Positions 44,961 to 53,204 are shown, numbered from the stretch's first letter. The stretch is 53,259 bases of DNA from Phycisphaerae bacterium (GCA_016782865.1 JADHXR010000033.1:1-53259), one strand, 5' to 3'. Made by a program: numbers and translations. The notes: generated from the letters alone by a model not told the origin.

Positions 44961-45153
44961 TTTCTACTCGCAGAGATAATCCCAGAACATTCCAGATTGA
45001 GTTCTCGAGCAGAGCGGCCTTGCGGTCCAGAATAAGATAGGAGTTGTAAGAGACCCCATTCGGCAGAGGCCAAATAGACTCGAAAAGAGGCGATACGCGA
45101 TCATTCATTCCGACCCAATGGACCCTATCGGCAATCCTCACAGTATTTTCCAT
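44947..45153 (-). pseudogene. N-terminal remnant of a flavodiiron protein (FprA/ROO type)
   Basis: 68-codon frame from the ATG ending at 45153 (gggaag site) to TGA at 44947. Residues 3-50 (IADRVHWVGMNDRVSPLFES, then LPNGVSYNSYLILDRKAALL) match the start of A-type flavoproteins, whose metallo-beta-lactamase-like diiron domain reduces O2 or NO. The sequence then departs into an unrelated 19-residue end, and no metal ligands are present. It looks like a deletion that joined the 5' end of a flavodiiron gene to the photolyase gene, which may now use its promoter. Confidence 0.75.
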
Positions 45154-45363
45154 ATCTTCCCACTTGTCAAAACCTGCCGGCTGTTCTTTGCTCAATACGA
45201 TATATAGATCTCAGCGATTTATCTACATATTTTATCTGGGGTCTTTTGAGAAACATCCTTATAGCTTCTCCATGAACCATCCTTCGGGAGAGACGTATGG
45301 CAGATGGTGGTTGCATAACACAGCAAAGTATCTGGTATCTGAAGAGAGAAGGAGAAACAGAAG

Positions 45364-46926
45364 ATGTGTAATCGTCGAGAATACGGCGTTCTTGTTGTGG
45401 TTTTGGTGTTTATCAACTGCGTCCATGCGGAAGTATTTCTCCCTGGGATGCAACCGCGGGAAGCCGGCATAGAATTTGTCAAGGTCCAGCAATGTCGCAT
45501 GTGCCACGGTGGAACCGACAATGGAGACGCCGATCCTTTCCTGTCGTGGCAGACCGGCCTTATGTCTGTCTCGGCCAAAAACCCTCTATTTCGGGCTGCT
45601 CTTGCTGTAGCCAATCAGGACGTGGAAGGTATCGGCGAGTTCTGCCTGCGATGTCACGCCCCCCGGGCATGGCTGGAGGGGCGCTCCACCCCCACCGACG
45701 GCAGTATCCTGAACAGGGAAGATCTGTACGGCGTCAGTTGCACGGTCTGCCACAGTTACCTCGATCCTCTGTCGTATGAAGCGGCGGAGATAGTAAAAGA
45801 GACTCCTCCAGACTATGGAAACGCCATGATGGTTTCTGACCCTCAGAATGTCGTCCGAGGCCCGTACGGCAACGGCAAAGGCGCCATGCCTCACGGAGTT
45901 GCAAAATCGCCGTTCCACGCCTCAAGCGAACTCTGCGGAGTCTGCCACAACATATCTAATCCTTTGCTTGCCGATGATGTTCGCAAGCAACCTCCCTACA
46001 TGTTCGGACACATCCAGCGCACATACAGCGAGTGGCTTCTGAGCGATTTTGCCAAACGCGGCCGCGAAGGAACCTGCCAGTCGTGCCATTACAGGCCCGT
46101 GGAAGGCGGGGGCCAGGCTTCCCGGTTCGGCGACATCAAGCGTGACTACTTTGCGATGCATGGACCGGTAGGAGGTTCAACCTGGGTGCAGGATGCGACC
46201 TTCCTTGCCTGGCAGGGGAGAGATCTGGACAGAAGGGCGCTGGACCTCAGTAAGCAGCGCGCAAGGCAAATGCTCGCCGAAGCGGCCTCGCTCGATATCA
46301 GCTTGAGCAAACCTGGATTCGCCACTTTGAAGATCACAAACGAGACCGGGCACAAGCTGCCATCCGGCTACGAAGAGGGCCGGCGGATGTGGGTCAACGC
46401 TGCCTTTCTGGATTCATCGGGCGAAGTGATAAAGGAAATCGGCAGATACGGGGACAAGAACGACACCGTTCTCGGCGAGCCAGTCAAGGCTCCGACCCTC
46501 CTGGACGGCGAGCAGACGCGGGTGTATGAGATTCTGTTCGGCATCAGCGAAGCGCAGGCGGAGAAATACGGCAAGAGCCCGGGTAAATCGTTTCATTCGG
46601 TACTGAATGACTACGTTCTAAAAGACAATCGCATTCCGCCGAAGGGCTTCAACAACGCCAGATTCGCTGAGCATCTATCGAGCCCGGTCGGCGCGACCTA
46701 CGCCGACGGCCAGCACTGGGATGAAGTCGAACTCGAATTGCCCAAAGGCTGCAAGAAGATAGTTGTGAAGCTGATGTATGAGTCGATGTCGTGGGAATAC
46801 CTCAAGTTCTTGGCCGACGAAAACAAGACGGATGACTGGGGCCGACGTCTTTACGATGCATGGACAAAGACAGGAAAGTGCGAACCGACTGTTATGGCAG
46901 TAGTTGAGATAGATGTTGATCTCTGA
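45364..46926 (+). CDS. secreted five-haem cytochrome c
   Basis: 520 aa. Signal peptide 1-22 (YGVLVVVLVFINCVHAEVF region). Five CXXCH motifs lie in the N-terminal half: CRMCH, CLRCH, CTVCH, CGVCH and CQSCH. The remaining half is beta-rich (FATLKITNETGHKLPSGYEE), as in cytochrome c554/NrfA-superfamily relatives that pair haem domains with a beta domain. It probably acts in periplasmic electron transfer or substrate reduction, but active-site haem ligation cannot be assigned. A gaaggag site precedes the ATG. No membrane quinol partner or haem-maturation genes are adjacent. Confidence 0.85.
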   Translation: MCNRREYGVLVVVLVFINCVHAEVFLPGMQPREAGIEFVKVQQCRMCHGGTDNGDADPFLSWQTGLMSVSAKNPLFRAALAVANQDVEGIGEFCLRCHAPRAWLEGRSTPTDGSILNREDLYGVSCTVCHSYLDPLSYEAAEIVKETPPDYGNAMMVSDPQNVVRGPYGNGKGAMPHGVAKSPFHASSELCGVCHNISNPLLADDVRKQPPYMFGHIQRTYSEWLLSDFAKRGREGTCQSCHYRPVEGGGQASRFGDIKRDYFAMHGPVGGSTWVQDATFLAWQGRDLDRRALDLSKQRARQMLAEAASLDISLSKPGFATLKITNETGHKLPSGYEEGRRMWVNAAFLDSSGEVIKEIGRYGDKNDTVLGEPVKAPTLLDGEQTRVYEILFGISEAQAEKYGKSPGKSFHSVLNDYVLKDNRIPPKGFNNARFAEHLSSPVGATYADGQHWDEVELELPKGCKKIVVKLMYESMSWEYLKFLADENKTDDWGRRLYDAWTKTGKCEPTVMAVVEIDVDL

Positions 46927-47075
46927 GGAAAGTATGGGATACTGGCTCTTTTAGACCAAATCAGTCAGTACGAGCCCGCTGAAACAGTGAGCAAGGAGTT
47001 CATGGCAATGGGCGAATAAGAGATGGCAAGTGCGGGCGTTTGCTGAGTCGCTGTTCTAATTCGAAAGGAATCAAA

Positions 47076-47537
47076 ATGGCCAAGCTAAATGTTGGGGACA
47101 AGGCCCCTGCTTTCTCACTGTCGGGGCAGGATGGCAAGAAGGTCTCGCTGTCTGATTTCAAGGGGAAGAAGCTCCTGCTGTACTTCTATCCGAAGGCTGA
47201 CACTCCCGGCTGTACGAAACAGGCCTGCAGTATCAAAGACGCCTCAAAGGAACTGAAGAAACTCGGGGCCTCTGCCGTTGGCATCAGTCCGGACGAACCC
47301 GGCAAACAAAGGAAGTTCGATGAGAAGTACAGCCTTGGCTTTCCGCTATTGTCAGATCCCGACAACAAGGTGGCCAAGGCCTATGGAGCGTGGGGCGAAA
47401 AGTCCATGTATGGCAAGACCTACGAAGGTATCATACGCTCGTCCTTTGTCATCGATGGCAAGGGGAAGATTGTCCATGCGACCTACAAGGTCAAGCCGCT
47501 GGACACTGTTCCAAATGCCACCGAGGTTCTTGGGTAG
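47076..47537 (+). CDS. bcp: thioredoxin-dependent peroxiredoxin, Bcp/PrxQ type
   Basis: 153 aa from the ATG at 47076 (gaaagga site); an ATG 36 bases upstream is not supported. Peroxidatic C46 (TPGC) and resolving C51 have the five-residue spacing of atypical two-Cys PrxQ/Bcp enzymes, in YPKADTPGCTKQACSIKD. The rest of the fold (FPLLSDPDNKVAKAYGAWGE, SSFVIDGKGKI) is typical. It reduces H2O2 and organic hydroperoxides using thioredoxin. Its place among photolyase, ovothiol and lipid-protection genes fits an oxidative-stress role. Confidence 0.93.
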   Translation: MAKLNVGDKAPAFSLSGQDGKKVSLSDFKGKKLLLYFYPKADTPGCTKQACSIKDASKELKKLGASAVGISPDEPGKQRKFDEKYSLGFPLLSDPDNKVAKAYGAWGEKSMYGKTYEGIIRSSFVIDGKGKIVHATYKVKPLDTVPNATEVLG

Positions 47538-47754
47538 TATTTGCCTCAGTCCGGGATGCCATGGACTCTGTGCTCAGCCCGATGTTCAGATACCCAAATG
47601 ACCGACAGAACCTCTACTACGGATTAGCGTTGATTGAAGTCGGAGCAAGCAGTTCTGGCGGGGGACCTTTTTGCCATTTAGACGGAACACCCATGCGTCA
47701 AGAGGGCATGAGAAATGAAACGATTCTGTCGAGAATCGAGATCAAGTAATCTCT

Positions 47755-48231
47755 ATGTATTTTGGGGAATCATTAAAATTGGAATCACGGACCGATCTTA
47801 GAACAAAGCTGAAGGCACTGTTTGACAAGCAGCGTCTTGGTGTGCTGTCGACGCAGAAGAGAAATCGACCGTATGCCAGTCTGGTCGCTTTTGCAGTAAC
47901 AGATGACCTCAAGAGCTTTGTCTTCGCCACTCCGCGCACAACGCGCAAGTACGCCAACATCATGGCCAGCAGCAGAGCTGCGCTGCTGATTGACAACAGG
48001 TCCAATAGAGCGAGCGATTTTAGAAAGGCTATGGCGGTTACGGTCGTAGGAACTGTGCGCGAACTTCGGAAATCTCAGAGAAGCCGCCTGATACGACTCT
48101 ATACAGACAAGCACTCGCATCTGGAAGACTTCGTCCGATCGCCAACTTGCGCTGTTATGTGCATCGATGCTGAGACATTGCACATAGTGGACCAATTTCA
48201 GCACGTGATTGAATTGCGTCTGAGTAAATGA
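47755..48231 (+). CDS. pyridoxamine 5'-phosphate oxidase-like protein
   Basis: 158 aa split-barrel protein: FDKQRLGVLSTQKRNRPYAS, then LKSFVFATPRTTRKYANIMA and VTVVGTVREL. It is a different subfamily from the gene at 43156 and resembles haem- or FMN-binding general-stress members. No good ribosome site is seen before the ATG at 47755, so a later start is possible. Its TGA overlaps the ATG of the next gene (ATGA), so the two are translationally coupled. The gap before it (47538-47754) holds no recognised gene. Confidence 0.8.
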   Translation: MYFGESLKLESRTDLRTKLKALFDKQRLGVLSTQKRNRPYASLVAFAVTDDLKSFVFATPRTTRKYANIMASSRAALLIDNRSNRASDFRKAMAVTVVGTVRELRKSQRSRLIRLYTDKHSHLEDFVRSPTCAVMCIDAETLHIVDQFQHVIELRLSK

Positions 48232-48575
48232 TGTTGACATACGAATCCTATTTGAACGTGAGAGGTCCTAAGGACGTGCTTGAACATATCAAACTCGTGT
48301 GGGCCTCCACCTGGTCCGATGCTGCCATTCTCTATCGAAACGAGATTCTTGTATGTGATGCGGTAGATCCCAATATGACCTTCGTGGTACCGGTGGCCTC
48401 GGCTATCGTGGAGCGTAGAGGAGGGATGCTGATCCACGGCGCTATCATAGCACGCGAATACGGGCTCCCGTGTGTGACCGGGATCCCTGATGCTGACAAG
48501 ATCATTCATACAGGCTGTCAAATCACGGTCGACGGCTATCTGGGAATAGTCACAATCAACACAGGTTCTGCATAG
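48228..48575 (+). pseudogene. internally deleted PEP-synthase/PPDK-like gene: ATP-grasp scrap joined to phosphohistidine domain
   Basis: 115 aa. Residues 5-38 (ESYLNVRGPKDVLEHIKLVW, then ASTWSDAAILYR) match a segment inside the ATP-binding domain of PEP synthase and related enzymes. From about residue 40 the protein is the swivelling phosphohistidine domain, complete with catalytic His in GGMLIHGAIIAREYGLPCVT. The ATP-grasp rest and the pyruvate-binding barrel are absent. The frame is clean and coupled to the preceding gene. It is either a recent deletion product or a small protein that keeps a phosphorylatable His; autonomous catalysis is unlikely. Confidence 0.7.
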
Positions 48576-48610
48576 GTACCGAATTCGATCTGACTCAGCC
48601 ACCCGGCCGC

Positions 48611-49828
48611 TTGGATGGGTGGGCCAGGAAGATCGTTACCCGACTCTTCGCAGCAATTACCTGGGGACGGATCAAGGTAGTCGAAGATGCCGGCACCGCT
48701 GTCTTTGGGGATTCTGAGACGGATGGCCAACCTGAGGTAACGTTGGAGATATTACATCGGCGTTTCTACTCTGCAGTTGTCTTTGGTGGCAGCGTGGGTC
48801 TTGCCGAAGCCTATATGGACGGGCTCTGGAGGTGCAGTGATATTACGGAACTGGTTCGGATACTGGTTCGAAATCTGTCTGTTCTCGAGCGGGCAGAACA
48901 TGGACCAGCCTGGCTAAGCCTGCTTTTGCGAAAGTTCTTCCATCTGCTCCATCGAAACACGAAGCTTGGCAGCCGCAGGAACATACTGGCTCACTATGAT
49001 CTTGGTAACGAGTTCTACTCTCTCTTCCTCGATAGAACCATGACGTATTCCTGTGGAATCTTTGAATCTGAATCGACTTCTTTGGAGGAGGCTTCGATTG
49101 CCAAGTACGAGAGGATATGCCGCAAGCTACAGTTGGAACCACAGGACAATGTTCTGGAAATTGGAGGTGGCTGGGGTGGTTTTGCCGCCTACGCGGCTGA
49201 GAACTTCGGGTGCCATGTTACGACAACCACAATAAGTAACAGCCAATACCAATACGCGACCGACTTAATTGACCGCAAGGGATTGAACAAACTCGTGGAA
49301 ATCCTGAAGCAAGATTACCGCGACCTGTCCGGCCGATTTGACAAGTTGGTTTCGATTGAGATGATCGAAGCGGTTGGACACAAGTTCCTGGAGATATTCT
49401 TCAAGGCCTGCAGCAGTCTTCTCAAACCCAATGGTATCATAGCCTTGCAGGCAATAACTATAACGGACCAGCGATATCGCCAGCACGTCCGTGACGTGGA
49501 CTTCATAAAGCGATACATCTTCCCGGGAAGCTGCCTGACAGCGGTTACATATGTCGGCGACGTTGTCACACGTTCAACGGACCTTCGGCTGGTTCACATG
49601 GAGGACATAACGCCACACTACGCCAGAACTCTTCGTCACTGGCGGCAGAGATTCCTGGATAGGGCTGACGAAGTAAGAAAGATGGGCTTTCCCGAGAGTT
49701 TCATACGCATGTGGGAGTACTATTTCTCCTACTGTGAAGGTGCTTTCCTGGAGCGCTACATCGGAGACGTGCAAATGATCTTTTCTAAACCCCTGTGCCG
49801 ACAAACCACAATTCTTGGGAAGCTGTGA
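48611..49828 (+). CDS. cfa: cyclopropane-fatty-acyl-phospholipid synthase
   Basis: 405 aa from a TTG at 48611. Residues of the N-terminal domain (RRFYSAVVFGGSVGLAEAYM) precede the catalytic domain with AHYDLGNEFYSLFLDRTMTY, the SAM loop VLEIGGGWGGFAAYAA and FIKRYIFPGSCL. The end is the usual YCEGAFLERYIGDVQMIFSK. The enzyme adds a methylene group from SAM across cis double bonds of membrane lipids, which protects them from oxidation. The stop TGA shares its A with the ATG of the DUF2878 gene, a pairing seen in photo-oxidative stress clusters. Confidence 0.93.
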   Translation: MDGWARKIVTRLFAAITWGRIKVVEDAGTAVFGDSETDGQPEVTLEILHRRFYSAVVFGGSVGLAEAYMDGLWRCSDITELVRILVRNLSVLERAEHGPAWLSLLLRKFFHLLHRNTKLGSRRNILAHYDLGNEFYSLFLDRTMTYSCGIFESESTSLEEASIAKYERICRKLQLEPQDNVLEIGGGWGGFAAYAAENFGCHVTTTTISNSQYQYATDLIDRKGLNKLVEILKQDYRDLSGRFDKLVSIEMIEAVGHKFLEIFFKACSSLLKPNGIIALQAITITDQRYRQHVRDVDFIKRYIFPGSCLTAVTYVGDVVTRSTDLRLVHMEDITPHYARTLRHWRQRFLDRADEVRKMGFPESFIRMWEYYFSYCEGAFLERYIGDVQMIFSKPLCRQTTILGKL

Positions 49829-50370
49829 TGAAGGAAACGAGATCGGCATTGCGACTGGCGTGGAGTGTGATTGGGCTCAATATCGGATGGTTTGCATGTG
49901 TGCTGGGCGCTGCGTGGAATGTCCACCTGTTGAGTGTTTTGACGGTGCCGCTGCTTATGGCAATTCACCTGGTCGTGATTGGGCGAGCGAAACTCTTGCC
50001 TGCAATACAACTTATGGTGGCATCTCTGGCAGTCGGGCTTGTTCTGGACACCTTTCTTATAGCGCTCGGGGCGTTCGAGCCAAACCGCTGGTTCATGCCG
50101 CAGCCGATAACGACAATCTGGCTTCTAATGCTCTGGGTAAACTTCTCACTTGCCCTGAACGAGTCGCTTCAGTGGTTCCAGGACAATCTCTTCGTGGCAG
50201 CGGTACTGGGTTCCTTGTTCGGGCCGCTGGCCTACTTCTCAGCAAATCGTCTCGGGGCAATTGAAATAATGAATCCGGTATACATGGGGCTTCTGCCGAT
50301 CTGTATGGCCTGGTTCGTCGCCATGCCCTTGATGAGCCTGACAGCCAAATTCCTTTATCACCGTACTTAG
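49828..50370 (+). CDS. DUF2878-family inner-membrane protein
   Basis: 180 aa from the ATG at 49828, which overlaps the stop of cfa. About five or six hydrophobic segments are seen (for example LAWSVIGLNIGWFACVLGAA, VASLAVGLVLDTFLIALGAF, ITTIWLLMLWVNFSLAL). The polar segment NESLQWFQDN is characteristic of DUF2878. Its function is unknown; it recurs next to cfa, photolyase and lipocalin genes in singlet-oxygen regulons of proteobacteria. The stop codon lies at the left edge of palindromic element C. Confidence 0.85.
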   Translation: MKETRSALRLAWSVIGLNIGWFACVLGAAWNVHLLSVLTVPLLMAIHLVVIGRAKLLPAIQLMVASLAVGLVLDTFLIALGAFEPNRWFMPQPITTIWLLMLWVNFSLALNESLQWFQDNLFVAAVLGSLFGPLAYFSANRLGAIEIMNPVYMGLLPICMAWFVAMPLMSLTAKFLYHRT

Positions 50371-50551
50371 GGCCATGCACGAAATAACTTCCCGTTTTGT
50401 CGCCCAATTGCACGGCATCTTTGGCTGTTCCTCATTCGTGGAATCCTCAACGTAGAACAGCTACGCTTCCGGTTCCACTCGATCGTCACAACCAAATCTA
50501 CCATACACTTGGCCCCCAAATTCGGGAATCTATTTCGTGCACGGTCCTTAG
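50368..50551. repeat. palindromic element C (MITE-like)
   Basis: Inverted arms ggccatgcacgaaataactt / tctatttcgtgcacggtcct, about 33 bases each with a few mismatches, enclose about 115 bases without a credible gene. The left arm abuts the stop of the DUF2878 gene and may even supply it. Its sequence is unlike elements A and B, but size and shape are similar. Confidence 0.6.
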
Positions 50552-50606
50552 CGCTTTCGCAACACGTAATGACTGACAAACCACTTCGTTCGGTTGCGGT
50601 AGCCGT

Positions 50607-51272
50607 TCACTCAACCGGAAAAAGCACTTCGTTCCGTCTCAGGAACCAAATCTGAAAAGGAGGATCATACCTTGCAAAGATGTCTTGGCCCGTGATCCGA
50701 AGCCCCTTCTTTCTTATGAATTCCTCCAGAAGTGCTTTGTTCGTCTCATACCTCTTTCGGCTCCACGATCCGGAGTATCGAAGAGCTGCAATCTTACGAG
50801 CCGGTATCTGCCTTAGGCCGACATTGGAATCCAACGGTTCAGGAAGGGTTTCCATTGTGTATTTTGAAGGCATCAGAAAACTGACAGAGTATTTGCCTTC
50901 AAGCCCCTGCTGATTCACCGGAGCGGTCATAGCGATCTTCTCTGGGCCGGTCTTCTGATTGACCGGGGCAGTCATTGCTATGGATTCCCTCTTGCGGTTC
51001 TCACCTGAGATGTAGTTGAAGAGCCTTCTGAAGGCCATGTTCCCTGCCTCATCAAAGTCAGATTCAACAATGGTCTCAGCCATGATCTGGGGCTGATATT
51101 GCCGGACCTCAAACTTACCTTCCTTCTCAATCACTTCATATTTGGCTTTTTCGATTCCCACGGTCACACACGAACACAATAAGAATGGTAGCACAAGTAC
51201 TACGATACATGAACCTGTCCGTCTTAGGACGGAAGAACAAGGACATTTCTGTCGAACGCTCAATCTTGACAT
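50607..51272 (-). CDS. SOUL-family haem-binding lipoprotein
   Basis: 221 aa from the ATG ending at 51272, preceded by ggaaaggat; the longer open frame upstream overlaps the MipA-like gene and lacks family similarity. The signal ends in a probable lipobox (LPFLLCSC). SOUL-domain words follow: YEVIEKEGKFEVRQYQPQIM, a doubled KIAMTAPVNQ block and YSGSWSRKRYETNKALLEEF. SOUL proteins bind haem or related tetrapyrroles. Tetrapyrroles are singlet-oxygen sensitisers, so a scavenging role would fit the surroundings, but that is inference. It is co-directional with the MipA-like gene, 52 bases behind its stop. Confidence 0.87.
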   Translation of the reverse strand: MSRLSVRQKCPCSSVLRRTGSCIVVLVLPFLLCSCVTVGIEKAKYEVIEKEGKFEVRQYQPQIMAETIVESDFDEAGNMAFRRLFNYISGENRKRESIAMTAPVNQKTGPEKIAMTAPVNQQGLEGKYSVSFLMPSKYTMETLPEPLDSNVGLRQIPARKIAALRYSGSWSRKRYETNKALLEEFIRKKGLRITGQDIFARYDPPFQIWFLRRNEVLFPVE

Positions 51273-51324
51273 ATTATTGTATCCTTTCCAAATTCTATCC
51301 TCTGCATCCCCCGGCAGAAATGGC

Positions 51325-52113
51325 TCAGAAACGATACAACAATCCCAGTATAACCGAAATCTTGCTGTCTTGGTCGACAATCGGGCTGTCGGTAATTTCG
51401 TTTCCGAGCCACTCATTTCTAAACATGGAAAATATGCTCCATCGCTCGGCCAGTTGATAGTCCAGCACGACGCCGGCATAGGGATTTACCGAGCTTCCGC
51501 TCTTGTAAGCTGTCCGACTGGCCGTAGCTTCCTTTGCACGCACGCCGTAATAGTAGTTGTTGAGGTTCTCACTTCGCCAATTCAGTCCCAGCATGGGCCG
51601 CAGGCCTAATTTCTTTATTCCAAAAGCCCCCCTGAAAGGTATGACATAGCTCAGTCTGGCCTCATGTCCCTCGTGATTTCCCAGTGCATCGATAACGCAG
51701 TCCAGCCCGACATTACCCCATGGATTCTCAAGCCACAGCTCTGCGCCGAGATCAAGCGAGTTCCTGCGATCACTCATCCCGTCCAAATCGGAGCTGTCGT
51801 CGGCATCGTAACCGTCGGTTCTGAACCTTGCCAATCCCCGGATCGCCCAATTCTCGTCGCCGAATACCTCATACGAGGCCGAGAGACCTCGCATTGAGAA
51901 GGCCTTACCCCGATACGTATAGAATGGCAGCGGGTAAACCTTTGCATCAACGCCCTTCAAAGGCTTGTCCTGTATCATCAGACCTGCACCCACGAACAAG
52001 CCGGTTTGTTCCGTCTTCGGCTTCTGTTCCTGCTGATTGGCCTGAACCGCTGAAGTGAGAAGAACCAGCACAGCAAGAAGATAGACGTGTTTCATGACTC
52101 TGCTATCGGACAT
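51325..52113 (-). CDS. MipA/OmpV-family outer-membrane protein
   Basis: 262 aa. Signal peptide 1-25 (VYLLAVLVLLTSAVQA). The mature part opens with GLFVGAGLMIQDKPLKGVDA, continues with YPLPFYTYRGKAFSMRGLSA and ends in a Phe-terminated strand (ISVILGLLYRF). These are the features of beta-barrel MipA/OmpV proteins. ATG at 52113 follows a ggggag site; an inner ATG six codons later is possible. Some relatives act as scaffolds for murein hydrolases or in metal and stress sensing. It is the first gene of an operon with the SOUL lipoprotein. Confidence 0.83.
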   Translation of the reverse strand: MSDSRVMKHVYLLAVLVLLTSAVQANQQEQKPKTEQTGLFVGAGLMIQDKPLKGVDAKVYPLPFYTYRGKAFSMRGLSASYEVFGDENWAIRGLARFRTDGYDADDSSDLDGMSDRRNSLDLGAELWLENPWGNVGLDCVIDALGNHEGHEARLSYVIPFRGAFGIKKLGLRPMLGLNWRSENLNNYYYGVRAKEATASRTAYKSGSSVNPYAGVVLDYQLAERWSIFSMFRNEWLGNEITDSPIVDQDSKISVILGLLYRF

Positions 52114-52461
52114 GTAGCTCCCCAGATGTGATTCACAATCGTTATCACAATTGTATCTCCGCTTTGGCGACCATAAGGGTACGAAAGCTTTTGAAAAATC
52201 TGCTGTTTCACCTCACAGCACATGTACCTCATCAGGCGTCTTTCCAGTCGTTATTTCACATTTGCACTTGGCAGAAATTCTCCTGCACATCTGTCATCTA
52301 ATAATACCAGAATTTGACCGAGATTAAAGCAATTCTCTGGACGAATGATCGTCCAAGGACATTACAGGTATTGTGTATGTGGTGAATCTGGCTTGATGAG
52401 GCCAAACAGAAGTGATAACATAATGCGTTGATATTTGACATTCAGATGTGAGGAACGCGTT
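52114..52461. promoter_or_regulatory. divergent promoter region with a perfect palindrome
   Basis: 348 bases between the MipA-like gene (-) and the nitroreductase gene (+). It holds ggacga-atga-tcgtcc at 52339-52354, a perfect 6-4-6 inverted repeat that could be an operator. AT-rich sequence and a ttgaca-like word near 52434 lie before the nitroreductase start. No gene was seen. Confidence 0.4.
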
Positions 52462-53025
52462 ATGAACCTGCACAGTATCGCACGCAACAAAAGGGACAAT
52501 CCTCATAAGATCCTTGACGAAATTGTCTGCCGTTGGTCGCCCCGAAGCATGAACGGTCAGGGGCTCACAGAAGAAGACCTGTTGTCTTTGTTCGAAGCTG
52601 CCAGGTGGGCGCCGTCGGCATTCAACAATCAGCCGTGGCGGTTTTACTATGCTCTGAGGAATAGCGATAGATTCAACGACCTGTTGGGATTGCTAGTCGA
52701 GAAGAACAAGCAATGGTGCATCAGCGCGGCATGCCTGATGATCGTGGTCTCGAAGAAAACCTATGACCACAATGGAAGTCCAATGCGCAGTCACGTCTAC
52801 GACACTGGTGCGGCATGGATGGCTTTAGCGATGGAGGGCCTTCGGCGAGGATATGTCGTTCACGGCATGGCAGGGTTTGACGATGAAGCTGCGTCGGAGT
52901 ATCTGGCTTTAGGGGATGAGTATCAGGTCAATTTCATGGCGGCGGTGGGCAATCCCGCCCCGGAAGTCGAGGCTGAGGCCGTATCTCAGCGAAAGGAAAT
53001 AGACGAAATCGCCATTGCACTCTAG
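52462..53025 (+). CDS. nitroreductase-family flavoprotein
   Basis: 187 aa from the ATG at 52462 with a gagga site; an ATG nine codons upstream has none. FMN-binding motifs of the family are clear: RWSPRSMNGQGLTEEDLLSL near 25-44, then FEAARWAPSAFNNQPWRFYY. It presumably reduces quinones, nitro compounds or flavins with NAD(P)H; the physiological substrate is not deducible. It lies 14 bases before a truncated pirin gene; nitroreductase and pirin genes are often adjacent. Confidence 0.9.
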   Translation: MNLHSIARNKRDNPHKILDEIVCRWSPRSMNGQGLTEEDLLSLFEAARWAPSAFNNQPWRFYYALRNSDRFNDLLGLLVEKNKQWCISAACLMIVVSKKTYDHNGSPMRSHVYDTGAAWMALAMEGLRRGYVVHGMAGFDDEAASEYLALGDEYQVNFMAAVGNPAPEVEAEAVSQRKEIDEIAIAL

Positions 53026-53039
53026 ATGAGGGCCCAGAA

Positions 53040-53204
53040 ATGATCAAGATTATCGACGCAGACAAAAGACATTTCTCAGATTTCGGATGGCTTAAGACCT
53101 ACTGGCTTTTCTCATTTTCCTCGATCGGTGTTATAAATTCAAAACAAATAATGCAGCATAAGCGGTCGTACTTGCTCGACAGCTTTCTCCCACGAAGTGT
53201 TTAG
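53040..53204 (+). pseudogene. N-terminal remnant of a pirin gene
   Basis: 54-codon frame. The first 27 residues (MIKIIDADKRHFSDFGWLKT, then YWLFSFS) are the opening of YhhW-type pirins. The sequence then diverges and ends in TAG at 53202, without any of the metal-binding histidines of the cupin domain. The 5' end of the gene is preserved directly behind the nitroreductase gene, and the rest is gone. No further coding sequence is visible to the window edge. Confidence 0.75.

Noticed and set aside
47538..47754. Possible coding remnant before the PNPOx-like gene (a frame ending in ILSRIEIK)
   Set aside because: It is out of frame with the peroxiredoxin, has no start or ribosome site and matches no family I recognise.
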